NCBI RefSeq assembly: GCF_000167355.1 | Contig: NZ_AAEW02000004.1 | Coordinates: forward strand, 178,839-242,838 | Source: Desulfuromonas acetoxidans DSM 684 | Lineage (GTDB): Bacteria; Desulfobacterota; Desulfuromonadia; Desulfuromonadales; Desulfuromonadaceae | Length of the DNA stretch: 64,000 bases | Reading direction: 5' to 3' | Part shown: piece after piece, positions 1-8,828 of the stretch | Numbering within the stretch: the stretch's first letter is position 1 | Layout: every line of letters starts with the position of its first letter | Program-made: the position numbers and the translations under genes | Notes under the pieces: generated by a model | Databases searched by the model: none | What the model was told of the DNA's origin: nothing | What the model saw: only the letters and a program-made list of their open reading frames with translations

Positions 1-539
1 TGGTCATCAATGCCATTATCAGCCGTCTGCCCGATGCCAACCTGGCTCTGGCATCGTTCGGTGTCATACGCGCCCTGCTGTTCATGCTCGCCGGTCCCAT
101 GCGCAACCTGCAACAGGTCTATTTGACCCTGATCGAAAAACCGCAGGACTATGCCGTTTTATTGCGGTTCTTCTGGTGGACCAGTCTCGGCATGGGCCTG
201 TTGACTCTCGGCATTGCCGGCCCGGCTAATCAGCTCATTTTTGACAATATTTTCGGCCTTGCTGAACCACTGCGCCAGTACATTATCCTGCCGTTGAGCC
301 TGTGCGCCATCTTCCCTCTGGCCTATGGTGGCACCAACCTGCTGCGTGCCTACTTTACCGCCACCCACCACACCGTCATCCTCGGTCAGGCCACTCTGAT
401 CAAATTTGCCTATTTGCTCATTTGCTGGCTGGTCAGCCTGTTCATCCCCCTGCAGATCCCCGGTATTCTGCTGGCCATTTTCCTGCTGATCAGCAGCGAA
501 TTGGCTGAAGCCTGGTTTCTGCGCCTGCGTCGTGTCTGA
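1..539 (+). CDS. Polytopic membrane protein, C-terminal part (MATE/flippase-like)
   Basis: The frame is open from base 3 with no start, so the gene begins before the window; about 178 residues are seen. The visible part has at least four hydrophobic segments separated by short polar loops (around nt 160-225, 270-330, 390-455 and 456-515) and ends in a basic tail. The pattern, with a conserved-looking LPDANLALASFG stretch near the visible start and a GPMRN loop, resembles the C-terminal half of MATE/MOP-type exporters or polysaccharide flippases. That assignment is inference from general appearance; substrate unknown. A perfect palindrome follows the stop. Confidence 0.6.
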   Translation, partial: VINAIISRLPDANLALASFGVIRALLFMLAGPMRNLQQVYLTLIEKPQDYAVLLRFFWWTSLGMGLLTLGIAGPANQLIFDNIFGLAEPLRQYIILPLSLCAIFPLAYGGTNLLRAYFTATHHTVILGQATLIKFAYLLICWLVSLFIPLQIPGILLAIFLLISSELAEAWFLRLRRV

Positions 540-575
540 AACTTATCGTGATCACTTGAATTATCGCCCTTTTCT

Positions 576-594
576 AGGTAGGATTATCCTACCT
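576..594. terminator. Perfect inverted repeat after the transporter gene, possible terminator
   Basis: AGGTAGGATTATCCTACCT is a 9-bp perfect inverted repeat around one base, 37 bp after the transporter stop. A run of T residues follows at about 605-614. It could be an intrinsic terminator for the upstream gene or an operator for the c-di-GMP gene downstream; the gap to the T-run is longer than usual. Confidence 0.4.
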
Positions 595-735
595 GTCGAT
601 AAATATTATTTTTTAATTTATGAGTCTCTTACAAAAGACCTATAGAGTCCAGAGATGGGCAACAAGAATGGATCGACAGCTTGGCAGCGAAGCCTGAACG
701 GCTTTTTGCACAAACCTATTTTATGAAAGCTGCTC

Positions 736-3498
736 ATGGCCTCACCAGCAGACCATCACGATACGGCGCATCACCAACAAAGCAATGGAAAACTCATTCT
801 GCTGCTGGTGTTCTTTTGCCTGACAATGCTGGTCTGTCTTTCTGCCGCAATTTTCTACGATTACCAAAAGAAAACCATCTCGGAAGCGGCCCAAGTCAAC
901 CTGACCATGTTGACCAACCTCAAAGCCCGTCAGGTGGGACATTGGCGCCATGAACGGATCATCCATGCCCAACTGCTCACCGCCAACCGTGACCTGCTCG
1001 ACAGCATTGCATTATTTATCGACCAGCGCACACCGGATCGGGCCAACCACATTATCCAGTCTCTCACCCCGGCACTCAGTGACAGTGAAGACCACGCTAT
1101 CGTCCTCACAGATGCTTCAGGGCTTCCGATTCTCAGCGTCGGTGACAACATCAACCTGAAAGCTCATATTGATCCTGAACCGCTGGTCACAGCTCTTGAT
1201 CGTCATGAGGTGATGTTCAGCAAGCTGTTCCACGTTCACAGCAACGCGACAATTCATCATCATGGGCACAGCCATGCTGACGTGCGCACCACCCATGTTC
1301 ACATGAATCTGATTGCCCCACTGTATCGCCACGGTGATCCCGCCCAAGAAATTCTCGGAGCCTTGATCTTTATTATCAATCCCGAGCACTTTCTCGTCCC
1401 ACTGATGTCATCGTGGCCGGTCCCCAGCCCCAGCGCCGAATCGGTTCTGGTGCGAAAAGTTGATAACAAGGTGCTCCGCCTGACCCCGACCCGCCATGCG
1501 GTTAGCCATGAGATGCTGGTGTCCGTTAAGCCACCCGAAGGTTATGAAACCCCAGGCAGCCGGATTACTGAAGAAAAGGAAGGCGTATTCCTCGGTTATG
1601 ACTACCGTCGGGTCCCGGTTCTGGCCTCGATTAAAAAAGTGGAGAACAGCCCCTGGTATCTGGTGGCAAAAATCGACAAAAAAGAGGTGATGGCACCCTT
1701 GTTTCGCATTGCCACCATTGAAGCTGTCACTGCAATTATGTTCCTCGCAGCAGCGAGTATCATGATGATGTTATGGTGGCGCCGCCAACAGGCTCTCTAC
1801 CAGGCCAGCTACTACCAACAACAACTTCAACACCAGATGCTCAGCCAGCGCTTTGACAACCTAACCCGCTTTGCCAACGATCTCGTTCTACTGGTTGATG
1901 CACAGGGACAGATTATTGATGCCAATGAACGGGCTCTTGATACCTATGGTTATCCGGAAGATGAACTAAAAACCTTTAAACTTAAAGATCTGTGTGATTT
2001 GAGCCAACAGGAGTGTGATCTGTTCTGGGAGCAGCTTAAAGTCGAGCAGGGCGTTCGCTTTGAGACCATGCAATTTCGTCAGGACGGCAGCACGTTTCCC
2101 GTTGAGATCAATGCCCGGTGGATTGATCTTGACCGCGGCCATCTGGTTCAAGCGATCATTCGCGATATCTCCGAACGCAAGGCTGCAGAAGACCAACTGG
2201 TTCATCAGGCTTATCACGATCCTTTAACCGGGCTGCCCAACCGGCTGCTGATCAGTGACCGCCTCAAACTGGCCATTGCAAAAGCCCGCCGTCATAAAAC
2301 ACAGGCCGTTTTGCTGCTGCTGGATCTGGATCGATTTAAAAACATCAACGACACATTGGGCCATGCCGTCGGCGACCGTATCCTTACAACTCTGGCGCAA
2401 CGGATGCAGGAAACGTTGCGCGATACCGATACCGTAGCCCGTTTCGGCGGCGATGAGTTTCTGGTGCTGCTCGAAGATATCCGCGAGCTGTCGGATGTGG
2501 TCTCTCTGGCTCAAAAGCTTTCTGATCTCGTCAGTCAGCCGGTACTTATCGACGGTGAAGAGATGTGCCTGACCACCAGTGTCGGCATCAGTGTCGCCCC
2601 GGAAGACAGCATTGAAGTTGACCAACTGATCCGCTTTGCCGATACCGCCATGTATCGGGCCAAAGAAAAAGGACGCAACAATTTTCAGTTTTATACTCCG
2701 GATATGAACGCCCATGCCGGTCGCCGCCTGCAACTGGAAAACAATCTGCGCAAAGCCCTGCAACGCCAGGAGATGGTGGTCTACTACCAACCTCAGGTTG
2801 AGATGGACAGTGGCCGGATTATCGGCAGCGAGGCCTTGTTGCGTTGGATGCACCCCGAACACGGACTAATCTCCCCCAACGACTTCATTCCTCTGGCTGA
2901 AGAAACCGGTGTCATTGAAGAGATTGGTGCCTGGGCATTGGAGCAGGCTTGTCAACAAACCGTGGCATGGCAGAAAAATCATCCGGAATTAAAAATCGCC
3001 GTCAATCTGTCGGCGCGCCAGTTCCGCAATGAGAATCTGGTTGACGATATCGAGCAAATTCTTAACAAAACCGGATTAGCGGCTAGGCATCTGGAGATGG
3101 AACTGACGGAAAGCCTGCTAATGGAGGATGTTGATGTCGCCATCGACCTGATGAATCGTCTGACCAAACTGGGAATCACTCTGGCCATCGACGACTTTGG
3201 TACCGGTTACTCGTCGTTAAGCCATTTAAACCGCTTTCCCATTGATAAATTAAAAATCGACCGTTCTTTTGTCAACAGCATGTCGCTTGATAACAATGGC
3301 ATCGCCCGCACCATTATCACCCTGGGACGCACTCTCGGTTTATCTATTATCGCCGAAGGTGTTGAAAACAACGAACAACGTCAACTACTGCTGCAGCTCG
3401 GCTGCCCCCAAGCCCAAGGCTACTATTTCAGTCGGCCGGTTCATGACAACGCCTTCAGCGAAATGTTGGAAAAACCAACAATTCTTCCAAATTCTTAA
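736..3498 (+). CDS. Membrane sensor with PAS, GGDEF and EAL domains
   Basis: Bifunctional-type c-di-GMP enzyme of 920 residues. A transmembrane segment lies at about 18-40 and a second at about 325-347, framing a periplasmic sensor of some 280 residues. That sensor has nine histidines between residues 166 and 189, suggesting metal or proton sensing (inference). A PAS domain follows (about 371-490). The GGDEF motif is intact at 571-575, with an inhibitory RxxD site at R562-D565. The EAL motif is intact at 699-701, followed by the DDFGTGYSS and KIDRSF motifs. Both catalytic sites therefore look competent; the direction of net activity cannot be read. An in-frame stop lies 12 bases before this ATG, and the ribosome site is weak. 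FapA-like protein follows 81 bp downstream. Confidence 0.92.
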   Translation: MASPADHHDTAHHQQSNGKLILLLVFFCLTMLVCLSAAIFYDYQKKTISEAAQVNLTMLTNLKARQVGHWRHERIIHAQLLTANRDLLDSIALFIDQRTPDRANHIIQSLTPALSDSEDHAIVLTDASGLPILSVGDNINLKAHIDPEPLVTALDRHEVMFSKLFHVHSNATIHHHGHSHADVRTTHVHMNLIAPLYRHGDPAQEILGALIFIINPEHFLVPLMSSWPVPSPSAESVLVRKVDNKVLRLTPTRHAVSHEMLVSVKPPEGYETPGSRITEEKEGVFLGYDYRRVPVLASIKKVENSPWYLVAKIDKKEVMAPLFRIATIEAVTAIMFLAAASIMMMLWWRRQQALYQASYYQQQLQHQMLSQRFDNLTRFANDLVLLVDAQGQIIDANERALDTYGYPEDELKTFKLKDLCDLSQQECDLFWEQLKVEQGVRFETMQFRQDGSTFPVEINARWIDLDRGHLVQAIIRDISERKAAEDQLVHQAYHDPLTGLPNRLLISDRLKLAIAKARRHKTQAVLLLLDLDRFKNINDTLGHAVGDRILTTLAQRMQETLRDTDTVARFGGDEFLVLLEDIRELSDVVSLAQKLSDLVSQPVLIDGEEMCLTTSVGISVAPEDSIEVDQLIRFADTAMYRAKEKGRNNFQFYTPDMNAHAGRRLQLENNLRKALQRQEMVVYYQPQVEMDSGRIIGSEALLRWMHPEHGLISPNDFIPLAEETGVIEEIGAWALEQACQQTVAWQKNHPELKIAVNLSARQFRNENLVDDIEQILNKTGLAARHLEMELTESLLMEDVDVAIDLMNRLTKLGITLAIDDFGTGYSSLSHLNRFPIDKLKIDRSFVNSMSLDNNGIARTIITLGRTLGLSIIAEGVENNEQRQLLLQLGCPQAQGYYFSRPVHDNAFSEMLEKPTILPNS

Positions 3499-3579
3499 CA
3501 TTATTACTAAACTCTCGGCGAACGCAGACCGACAAGGGTAGATAAGCATAGGTTATTGCCCAGCTGCGGATGAGACAGG

Positions 3580-5130
3580 ATGTCTGAAACCACCGAAAAT
3601 GAAACCAGCCCGTTTGGCGAAGCTCCCGGCAATGTTGTTCACGAAGAACATACCGAGGAGTTCAGTCTGCAGATTATTGTTGCCGATGATGAAATGTCGG
3701 CCATGGTCAGTCTGATCCCTGTCGCCGATAAGGACGTTGAAATCCCCCCCCAACAGCTGCTCAGTGCGCTTTCCCAGGCCGGCATTGAAGACGGTGTCGA
3801 CCTGCCTGCGGTCGAAGCGGTGTGCAACTTTGCCTCAAAAGGCAAAGAGCAACGCCACGTGACCATCGCGTCTACAGAGCTTCCAGAGCCCGGTGCGGAT
3901 GCCTGGCTGGAAGTGCTGATCCGAACCGGCGCAGACCAAAACATTCAACTCGAAGAAGATGAAGAGGGCAAACTCGACCTCTACACCCTCAATCTGTTTA
4001 CCAGCGTCGAACCTGACCAGGAGATCGCCATTCTTCACCCGGCGGAATACGGCAAAGGCTCTTCGACAGTCACCGGAAAAGTCCTCGCCCCGGAACAGGG
4101 CAAAGAGCTCGACGTCAGACTCGGTGGCGGCGTGCGCGTCGAAGATGGCGGTCAACGGTTTATCGCCGAATTGTGTGGTCGCGTTGATTACTCTGAAAAT
4201 ACCTTATCGGTCTCAGAAGATTACATCATCCACGGTGATGTCGATCTGGAAGTGGGTAACATCAACTTCCCCGGCTATACCCGCGTGCGTGGCGATGTGC
4301 TCGACAGTTTCGATATTCGTTCCATCAAAGGGATTGAAATTGGCGGCGCGGTCGGCAACTCCTATCTGATTACTGATGGCGATGTCACCATCGGTAGTAT
4401 GTCGGGACGCGATGAAGGGTTAATCCGCTGTGGTGGCACCCTGAAAGCTAACTACCTCAACGGCGTCACAGTGGAATGCATGGGCGATGTGGTGATCGCC
4501 AACGAGATCCGCAACTGCGTGATCAAATCAGCCGGAGCCATTCTCATCAAAAACGGCGTGATCAGTGGTGGTGAATGTCTTGCACTCAATGGCGTTGAGG
4601 CCAAGGATATCGGCGCGACAGCCGGTGTCACCACCCGCCTAACCTCAGGGGTTTACTTCCCTGAAACCGACCGTCTGCAAATGCTCAAAGCCAAGCAGAA
4701 GAGTCTCACCATCCAAAACGAATTCATCAACCACTGCCTTGGCCCGCTGAAAAAAAAGGCGGCTAAAGATAAAAGCGATGATTCCGCCACCAAGAAACGC
4801 CTGGCCATCCTTCTTGAACGCCTTGAACTGGTAAAAAAAATGCAGGTGGAGGTGAAACAGGAACTCAACGGTTTCGTCTTTGAAGACCATGACGGTAATG
4901 CCAAAATCAATGTACAGCGGCGCGTGCGGGAAAAAGTGGTAATCTCATTGGATACTGTCACCGAAGAGGTCCGTTTTGAACAATACGGCCCGTTGTCCAT
5001 TGTCGCCGACACCCTCAACAGTCGCCTCTACTTCGGCGAATACAGTCCTCTCACGGTTCATGCCGATGACATGGTCATTGAAGAGCCGGAAGAGGAAGAG
5101 GCTCCGCAAAATGAAGAGGAAGAAGTCTGA
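3580..5130 (+). CDS. FapA (DUF342) family protein
   Basis: A 516-residue cytoplasmic protein. The middle (about 190-370) shows the repeated short beta-strand pattern with many Gly and Asp residues of the DUF342/FapA beta-helix, e.g. the stretches around HGDVDLEVGNINFPG and VRGDVLDSFDIRS. The C-terminus has a charged helical segment (about 375-430) and an acidic tail rich in Glu. Family members are polymerised or membrane-associated proteins linked to envelope, motility and signalling functions in Vibrio and delta-proteobacteria; the exact role here is unknown. It follows the GGDEF-EAL gene in the same direction and may be co-transcribed. The next 1.1 kb is gene-free repeat DNA. Confidence 0.8.
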   Translation: MSETTENETSPFGEAPGNVVHEEHTEEFSLQIIVADDEMSAMVSLIPVADKDVEIPPQQLLSALSQAGIEDGVDLPAVEAVCNFASKGKEQRHVTIASTELPEPGADAWLEVLIRTGADQNIQLEEDEEGKLDLYTLNLFTSVEPDQEIAILHPAEYGKGSSTVTGKVLAPEQGKELDVRLGGGVRVEDGGQRFIAELCGRVDYSENTLSVSEDYIIHGDVDLEVGNINFPGYTRVRGDVLDSFDIRSIKGIEIGGAVGNSYLITDGDVTIGSMSGRDEGLIRCGGTLKANYLNGVTVECMGDVVIANEIRNCVIKSAGAILIKNGVISGGECLALNGVEAKDIGATAGVTTRLTSGVYFPETDRLQMLKAKQKSLTIQNEFINHCLGPLKKKAAKDKSDDSATKKRLAILLERLELVKKMQVEVKQELNGFVFEDHDGNAKINVQRRVREKVVISLDTVTEEVRFEQYGPLSIVADTLNSRLYFGEYSPLTVHADDMVIEEPEEEEAPQNEEEEV

Positions 5131-5221
5131 CAAAAGTGGTTGAGTCTTCACATATCCTCTATTTCCAGTGGTCTAAATAACCCTACGAATTGCGTTAGCG
5201 AACCTCCTTTCATATAATTTG

Positions 5222-6180
5222 CTACCCACCTGACACGGACTGCCGGGACGAAACCCGGCGACCTTGACCTTGATTTTGATCTTCAGTGGTTCGCAATTCT
5301 GGCACGCACGTGACGTGGGCTTCCGCGCCCACACCTCGGGCCACATTTTGCGTCGACAAAAGGGGCGCAAAATCGACTCCCGACCATTGCACCCTACGGG
5401 TTCCCTCTCTCCATTCTCTTACACCGCGATGTCGGCAAAACTCGCTAACGCTCAAACAAGTTGCCGACAACCATCGCGCTGACGTTCATTGCGTTCGGTG
5501 CTGCTGAACGGGAGAGCTTGGCTGCTAAATAACACACTTCTGTAGGGTGGGCACTGCCCACCCGTTTATTCGGTGCCACGGAAGAGATAGAGCGTTGCGT
5601 TAAACTGTTATCAACGTTTTACGCCAGAGATGATGAGTTGCACGATTCGTCGACCTAAAGGGCGGCGGGCCGAATCCGTTAAGCATAACGGAAACAGACA
5701 CAGTGTAGGTGAATCCAGGTTCAGGAGGTGTTCAAGCTGGTTTTTGCATACTTTTGAGCGGCCAGTCAAAAGGATGTCGGCTGCCGGGACGAGACCCGGC
5801 GACCTTGACTTTGATCTTGATCTTCAGTGGTTCGCAATTCGGAACAAATCGCGCTGGCGAACTTCATCCGTTCACAATGGTGGTACGCACATGACGCGGG
5901 CTTCCGCGCCCGCACGTCGGGCCCCTTTTGCGTCGACAAAAGAGGCGTAAAATCGACTCCCGTCATTGCACCCTGCGGGTTCCCTCTCTCCATTCTCTTA
6001 CATCGCGATGTCGGCAAAATTCGCTAGCGCTCAAACAGGTTGCCGACGACCATCGCGCTGACGTTCATTGCGTTCGGTGCTGCTGAACGGGAGAGCTTGG
6101 CTGCTAAATATCACTCTGAAGAAGGGTGGGCACTGCCCACCCGTTTATTCGGTGCCACGGAAGAAATAGAGGACGGCTTA
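5222..6180. repeat. Modular hairpin repeat array 1 (about 1.6 periods of a 580-bp unit)
   Basis: Gene-free DNA between the convergent fapA-like and proC genes. The core palindrome GGGTGGGCACTGCCCACCC occurs at 5545-5563 and again at 6124-6142, 579 bp apart, and the DNA between and around them repeats in order. The modules are: a segment with TTATCAACGTTTTACGCC; one with GATTCGTCGACCTAAAGG; a hairpin module with CTTTTGAGCGGCCAGTCAAAAG-type arms and a GCCGGG/CCCGGC stem; a short GAYYTT hexamer tract (four units, at about 5258 and 5803); a module with GCGGGC/GCCCGC and CTTTTG/CAAAAG stems; and a module with GCTGACGTTCATTGCG. The same family recurs at 44908-45762 and 54840-55265. I treat it as non-coding: base changes between copies fall on all three positions of the open frame running through it. 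Confidence 0.85.
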
Positions 6181-6190
6181 ACCAATGAAC

Positions 6191-6214
6191 TACCCCGCCG
6201 CAAGCAGCGGGGTA
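6191..6214. repeat. Palindromic hairpin downstream of proC
   Basis: Arms TACCCCGC and GCGGGGTA flank an 8-base loop, a perfect 8-bp stem, between repeat array 1 and the 3' end of proC. It resembles short palindromic repeats found between genes in many delta-proteobacteria. No T-run follows, so termination of proC here is doubtful. Confidence 0.6.
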
Positions 6215-6284
6215 TCAACAGCCTGCAATCTTTGCTCAATCACGCAGTGAACTGCGGGGTATTGAGCCCAAATTGCGAATAAAC

Positions 6285-7091
6285 CTAATCCGCTAACTCC
6301 CGCGACCGCTGGCTGGCCCGCGTAACAGCACCCATCAATGTAGCGCGCAATTTCCCCTTCTCCAGCGTATCCACAGCAGCAATGGTTGTCCCGCCCGGAC
6401 TGCACACCCGATCACGCAGTACCGCCGGATGTTCGCCGGTATCCAGCACCATTTGCGCAGCCCCGGCAACGGTCTTGGCGGCCAGATTCAAAGCCACATC
6501 GCGTGGCAGACCTTCCAAGACACCGCCATCAGCCAACGCTTCGATAATGGTGTACACATAGGCCGGCCCGGAACCGGACAACCCGGTAACAGCATCAAGG
6601 AGTTTTTCAGCCACCACCTCAACAACACCGACCGAGGCAAACAACTGCCGAGCCAGTTCAACATCATCATTCTGAACATAACGGCCACCACTAAGCGCCG
6701 CCGCACCGGTACCGATCAGCGCCGGAGTATTGGGCATAACCCGAACAATCCGTGGTGAACCACCCAGAATCGCCTCAATGCGTGACGTTTTAACCCCAGC
6801 CAGAATTGAGATCATGCAATGATCATCGCTGAATGCCTCACTGAGCGGCATCAGAGCAGCATCCAGAGCCTGTGGTTTGACTGCCAGCAGAATGACTTTT
6901 TTCTCAGCCACAACCTGACTGCTGTCAGCTGTGGTTTCAATGCCATACGTCTGTTCAAGAAACTGGCGGCGTTCCGGCATCAGCTCGGCAACAAGAATCG
7001 CTTTGCTGTCCATACCAGATGCAATCAATCCCTTGATCAACGCTTCAGCCATATTTCCACCACCAATAAACCCCAGTGCTATCAAACCCAT
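6285..7091 (-). CDS. proC: Pyrroline-5-carboxylate reductase
   Basis: Last step of proline synthesis: NAD(P)H reduction of pyrroline-5-carboxylate. The 268-residue product has the N-terminal Rossmann motif GFIGGGNMAEALI, the MPNTPALIGTG segment, and the C-terminal family signature with SGSGPAYVYTIIEALADGG and CSPGGTT. The open frame extends 35 codons further upstream, but the family start is the ATG at 7091, preceded by AAGGA about nine bases away. It is convergent with the fapA-like gene, separated by repeat DNA, and stands alone with its own promoter region. Confidence 0.96.
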   Translation of the reverse strand: MGLIALGFIGGGNMAEALIKGLIASGMDSKAILVAELMPERRQFLEQTYGIETTADSSQVVAEKKVILLAVKPQALDAALMPLSEAFSDDHCMISILAGVKTSRIEAILGGSPRIVRVMPNTPALIGTGAAALSGGRYVQNDDVELARQLFASVGVVEVVAEKLLDAVTGLSGSGPAYVYTIIEALADGGVLEGLPRDVALNLAAKTVAGAAQMVLDTGEHPAVLRDRVCSPGGTTIAAVDTLEKGKLRATLMGAVTRASQRSRELAD

Positions 7092-7329
7092 CGAGTCATC
7101 CTTTCCGTTGCTATAACCAAAAACCGGTTTACTCCTATGACAGAGCTTACCCATTTCATTGTTGTTGACGGCCTGAAAAAATGCCAAACAAACCAAAGCG
7201 TGGCAAGCACCTCATAGAGGTGTCCTAAGTAGATAAAAGGTTGTGATTTGCGCTATTTTACGGCATAAGTTGACATGAAGACAGTGTAGATTTTACCTGA
7301 CGGCATTTTGCGGTAAAAAAGGAGAACCG

Positions 7330-7803
7330 ATGGCAAATAACACTGTGCCACAACATTACTTCACCTGTGCCTGCGGGCAAGGCGAATCGCCTGTTTCGGC
7401 CCATTATCTGGCATTGGCCGAAGCCGGATTAGCCGATCGCATTCTTCTGGAAGCCAGAGGGTTTCTTCCGCCCGGCAGCGCGCTGCAGACACCGGAAAAG
7501 TGCACAACAAAGGCAGAACAACGCCTGTTCATGGCCCGGATCGAATCTGCCACTGTCGGGGAAGTGATCAGTGCGGCCATCGCTGTTGCCTACCCGGAAA
7601 ATCCGCACCATGGTGCACCGGTGATTCCCGTTGCGTCCACCGGCCATAAAGAAGATATAGAAGCTATGGCACGCAGTCAGGCGCAGAGCGCCGTGGAGCA
7701 GCGTGGCGATACTGTAAAAGAAATTCAATCGTTGGCGGTACAGGTGAAAGTCTCTCAGCCTTCCTGTGCCCTGGCCTGCGTCGTTTTGACACCCTCTATT
7801 TAA
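7330..7803 (+). CDS. Pyruvoyl-dependent arginine decarboxylase homologue lacking catalytic residues
   Basis: The 157 residues follow the PvlArgDC (PdaD/AaxB) fold pattern: a GESPVSAHYLALAEAGLADR stretch, the LPPGS turn, GEVISAAIAVA, and a C-terminal alanine-rich strand. Active members cleave themselves between two serines just before the PP turn to make the pyruvoyl group. By my alignment to the Methanocaldococcus enzyme as remembered, that pair is R43-G44 here. The conserved Asp of the AFD(G/A)AL segment is Tyr26, and the Glu proton donor of the LIMEYEG strand is Pro. It should therefore be inactive as a decarboxylase. It lies 16 bp before speE and upstream of a normal PLP-type speA, so a regulatory or structural role is plausible. 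Ribosome site AAAAGGAG precedes the ATG. Confidence 0.75.
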   Translation: MANNTVPQHYFTCACGQGESPVSAHYLALAEAGLADRILLEARGFLPPGSALQTPEKCTTKAEQRLFMARIESATVGEVISAAIAVAYPENPHHGAPVIPVASTGHKEDIEAMARSQAQSAVEQRGDTVKEIQSLAVQVKVSQPSCALACVVLTPSI

Positions 7804-7819
7804 GGAACAGGAAGCCATT

Positions 7820-8662
7820 ATGGAGATGTGGTACACCGAGAAACACTCGGAAAATGTCGGGATTACCATGAAAGTGACGGAGACATTGTTCTCCGGCAAG
7901 AGTGAATTTCAGCAACTGGACATTGTCCAGACACTTGAATACGGCAAAATGATGCTGCTTGATGGTCTGGTCATGGTTACCGAGCGTGATGAGTTCGTTT
8001 ACCACGACATGATTGCCCACCCGGCGCTGTTCACCCACCCCGCCCCGAAAAACGTACTGGTAATCGGCGGCGGTGACGGCGGCAGCATCCGCGAGATCAT
8101 GAAGCACCCCGGTGTTGAGCAAGCGACCCTGTGCGAAATTGACGGTCTGGTGATTGAGAAGTCCATCGAACTGCTGCCCTCCATGGCCTGTGAAATCGAC
8201 GGCAGCAACTCACGCGTCAAACTGCATGTCGATGACGGCCTGGCCTATATTCGTGACCACCAGAACGAATTCGACGTCATCCTTGTCGACTCCACCGATC
8301 CCATCGGTCCGGCCGTCGGCCTGTTCGAAGAGGATTTTTACCGTCTGGTTCACGGTGCTCTGAAAGAGGACGGCATCATGGTCGCCCAGAGCGAATCGCC
8401 GTTTTACCATGCCGACATCCAGAAGGCCATGTACGGCAACCTGCGCAACGTGTTCCCGATTGTCGAGATGTATCAGGCGTTCATCCCCACCTACCCCAGC
8501 GGTCTGTGGAGTTTCGCCTTTGCCAGCAAGAAATATCATCCGGTCAATGATTTCGACCAGCAGCGCGCTGCCAACCGCGGCTTTCATACCCGCTACTACA
8601 ACGAGCAACTGCACCTCGGCGCGTTCATGCTGCCGACGTTTGCCCGCGAAAACATTGCTTGA
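7820..8662 (+). CDS. speE: Spermidine synthase (aminopropyltransferase)
   Basis: Transfers the aminopropyl group of decarboxylated S-adenosylmethionine to putrescine or a related amine. The 280 residues cover the whole family: N-terminal beta domain, the nucleotide loop VIGGGDGGSIRE (about 81-92), the acidic loop after CEID, and the catalytic segment VDSTDPIGP with YHDMIAHP upstream. It starts 16 bp after the PvlArgDC homologue, so they are very likely co-transcribed. No adenosylmethionine decarboxylase (speD) lies in the window, so the aminopropyl donor must come from elsewhere. Whether the acceptor is putrescine or agmatine cannot be told by eye. Confidence 0.95.
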   Translation: MEMWYTEKHSENVGITMKVTETLFSGKSEFQQLDIVQTLEYGKMMLLDGLVMVTERDEFVYHDMIAHPALFTHPAPKNVLVIGGGDGGSIREIMKHPGVEQATLCEIDGLVIEKSIELLPSMACEIDGSNSRVKLHVDDGLAYIRDHQNEFDVILVDSTDPIGPAVGLFEEDFYRLVHGALKEDGIMVAQSESPFYHADIQKAMYGNLRNVFPIVEMYQAFIPTYPSGLWSFAFASKKYHPVNDFDQQRAANRGFHTRYYNEQLHLGAFMLPTFARENIA

Positions 8663-8672
8663 TGAGGTTCTT

Positions 8673-8788
8673 GCAAAAAGCCATCCGTGCTTTTTGCCAA
8701 CAAGCTTTTGAAAAATGTCATTTTCAAAAGCGTACAAAATCGCCGATTTGTAAACGAACCCGACGATTTTGGTCGCCCATCCATGGGC
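8673..8788. promoter_or_regulatory. Four successive hairpins between speE and speA
   Basis: The 166-bp spacer contains four inverted repeats in a row: GCAAAAAG/CTTTTTGC (8673-8697), CTTTTGAAAA/TTTTCAAAAG (8705-8730, perfect 10-bp stem), AAAATCG/CGATTTT (8736-8770, large loop) and GCCCAT/ATGGGC (8775-8788). Such a row could be an attenuator, an RNA-stability element or an intergenic repeat unit. No long U-run follows any stem, so simple termination is not supported. Confidence 0.5.
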
Positions 8789-8828
8789 TCCAATACATAC
8801 CAATAACCACTGACGGGAGTCTGGTGAG

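Noticed and set aside
655..715. Possible c-di-GMP (GEMM) riboswitch before the GGDEF-EAL gene
   Set aside because: The GGGCAA and AGCGAAGCC pieces only loosely recall the consensus; the conserved ACGCAAAGCC core is missing.
5630..5950. Frame with similar peptides in all three repeat arrays (RRCSSWFLHTFERP-like)
   Set aside because: Comparing the copies at about 5630-5810 and 54990-55170 by eye, changes fall about equally on all codon positions and are mostly non-synonymous, so the similarity is DNA repeat similarity, not coding constraint.
5222..6180. CRISPR array
   Set aside because: The repeats are a long modular unit with a period of hundreds of bases, no regular short repeats and spacers, and no cas genes nearby.
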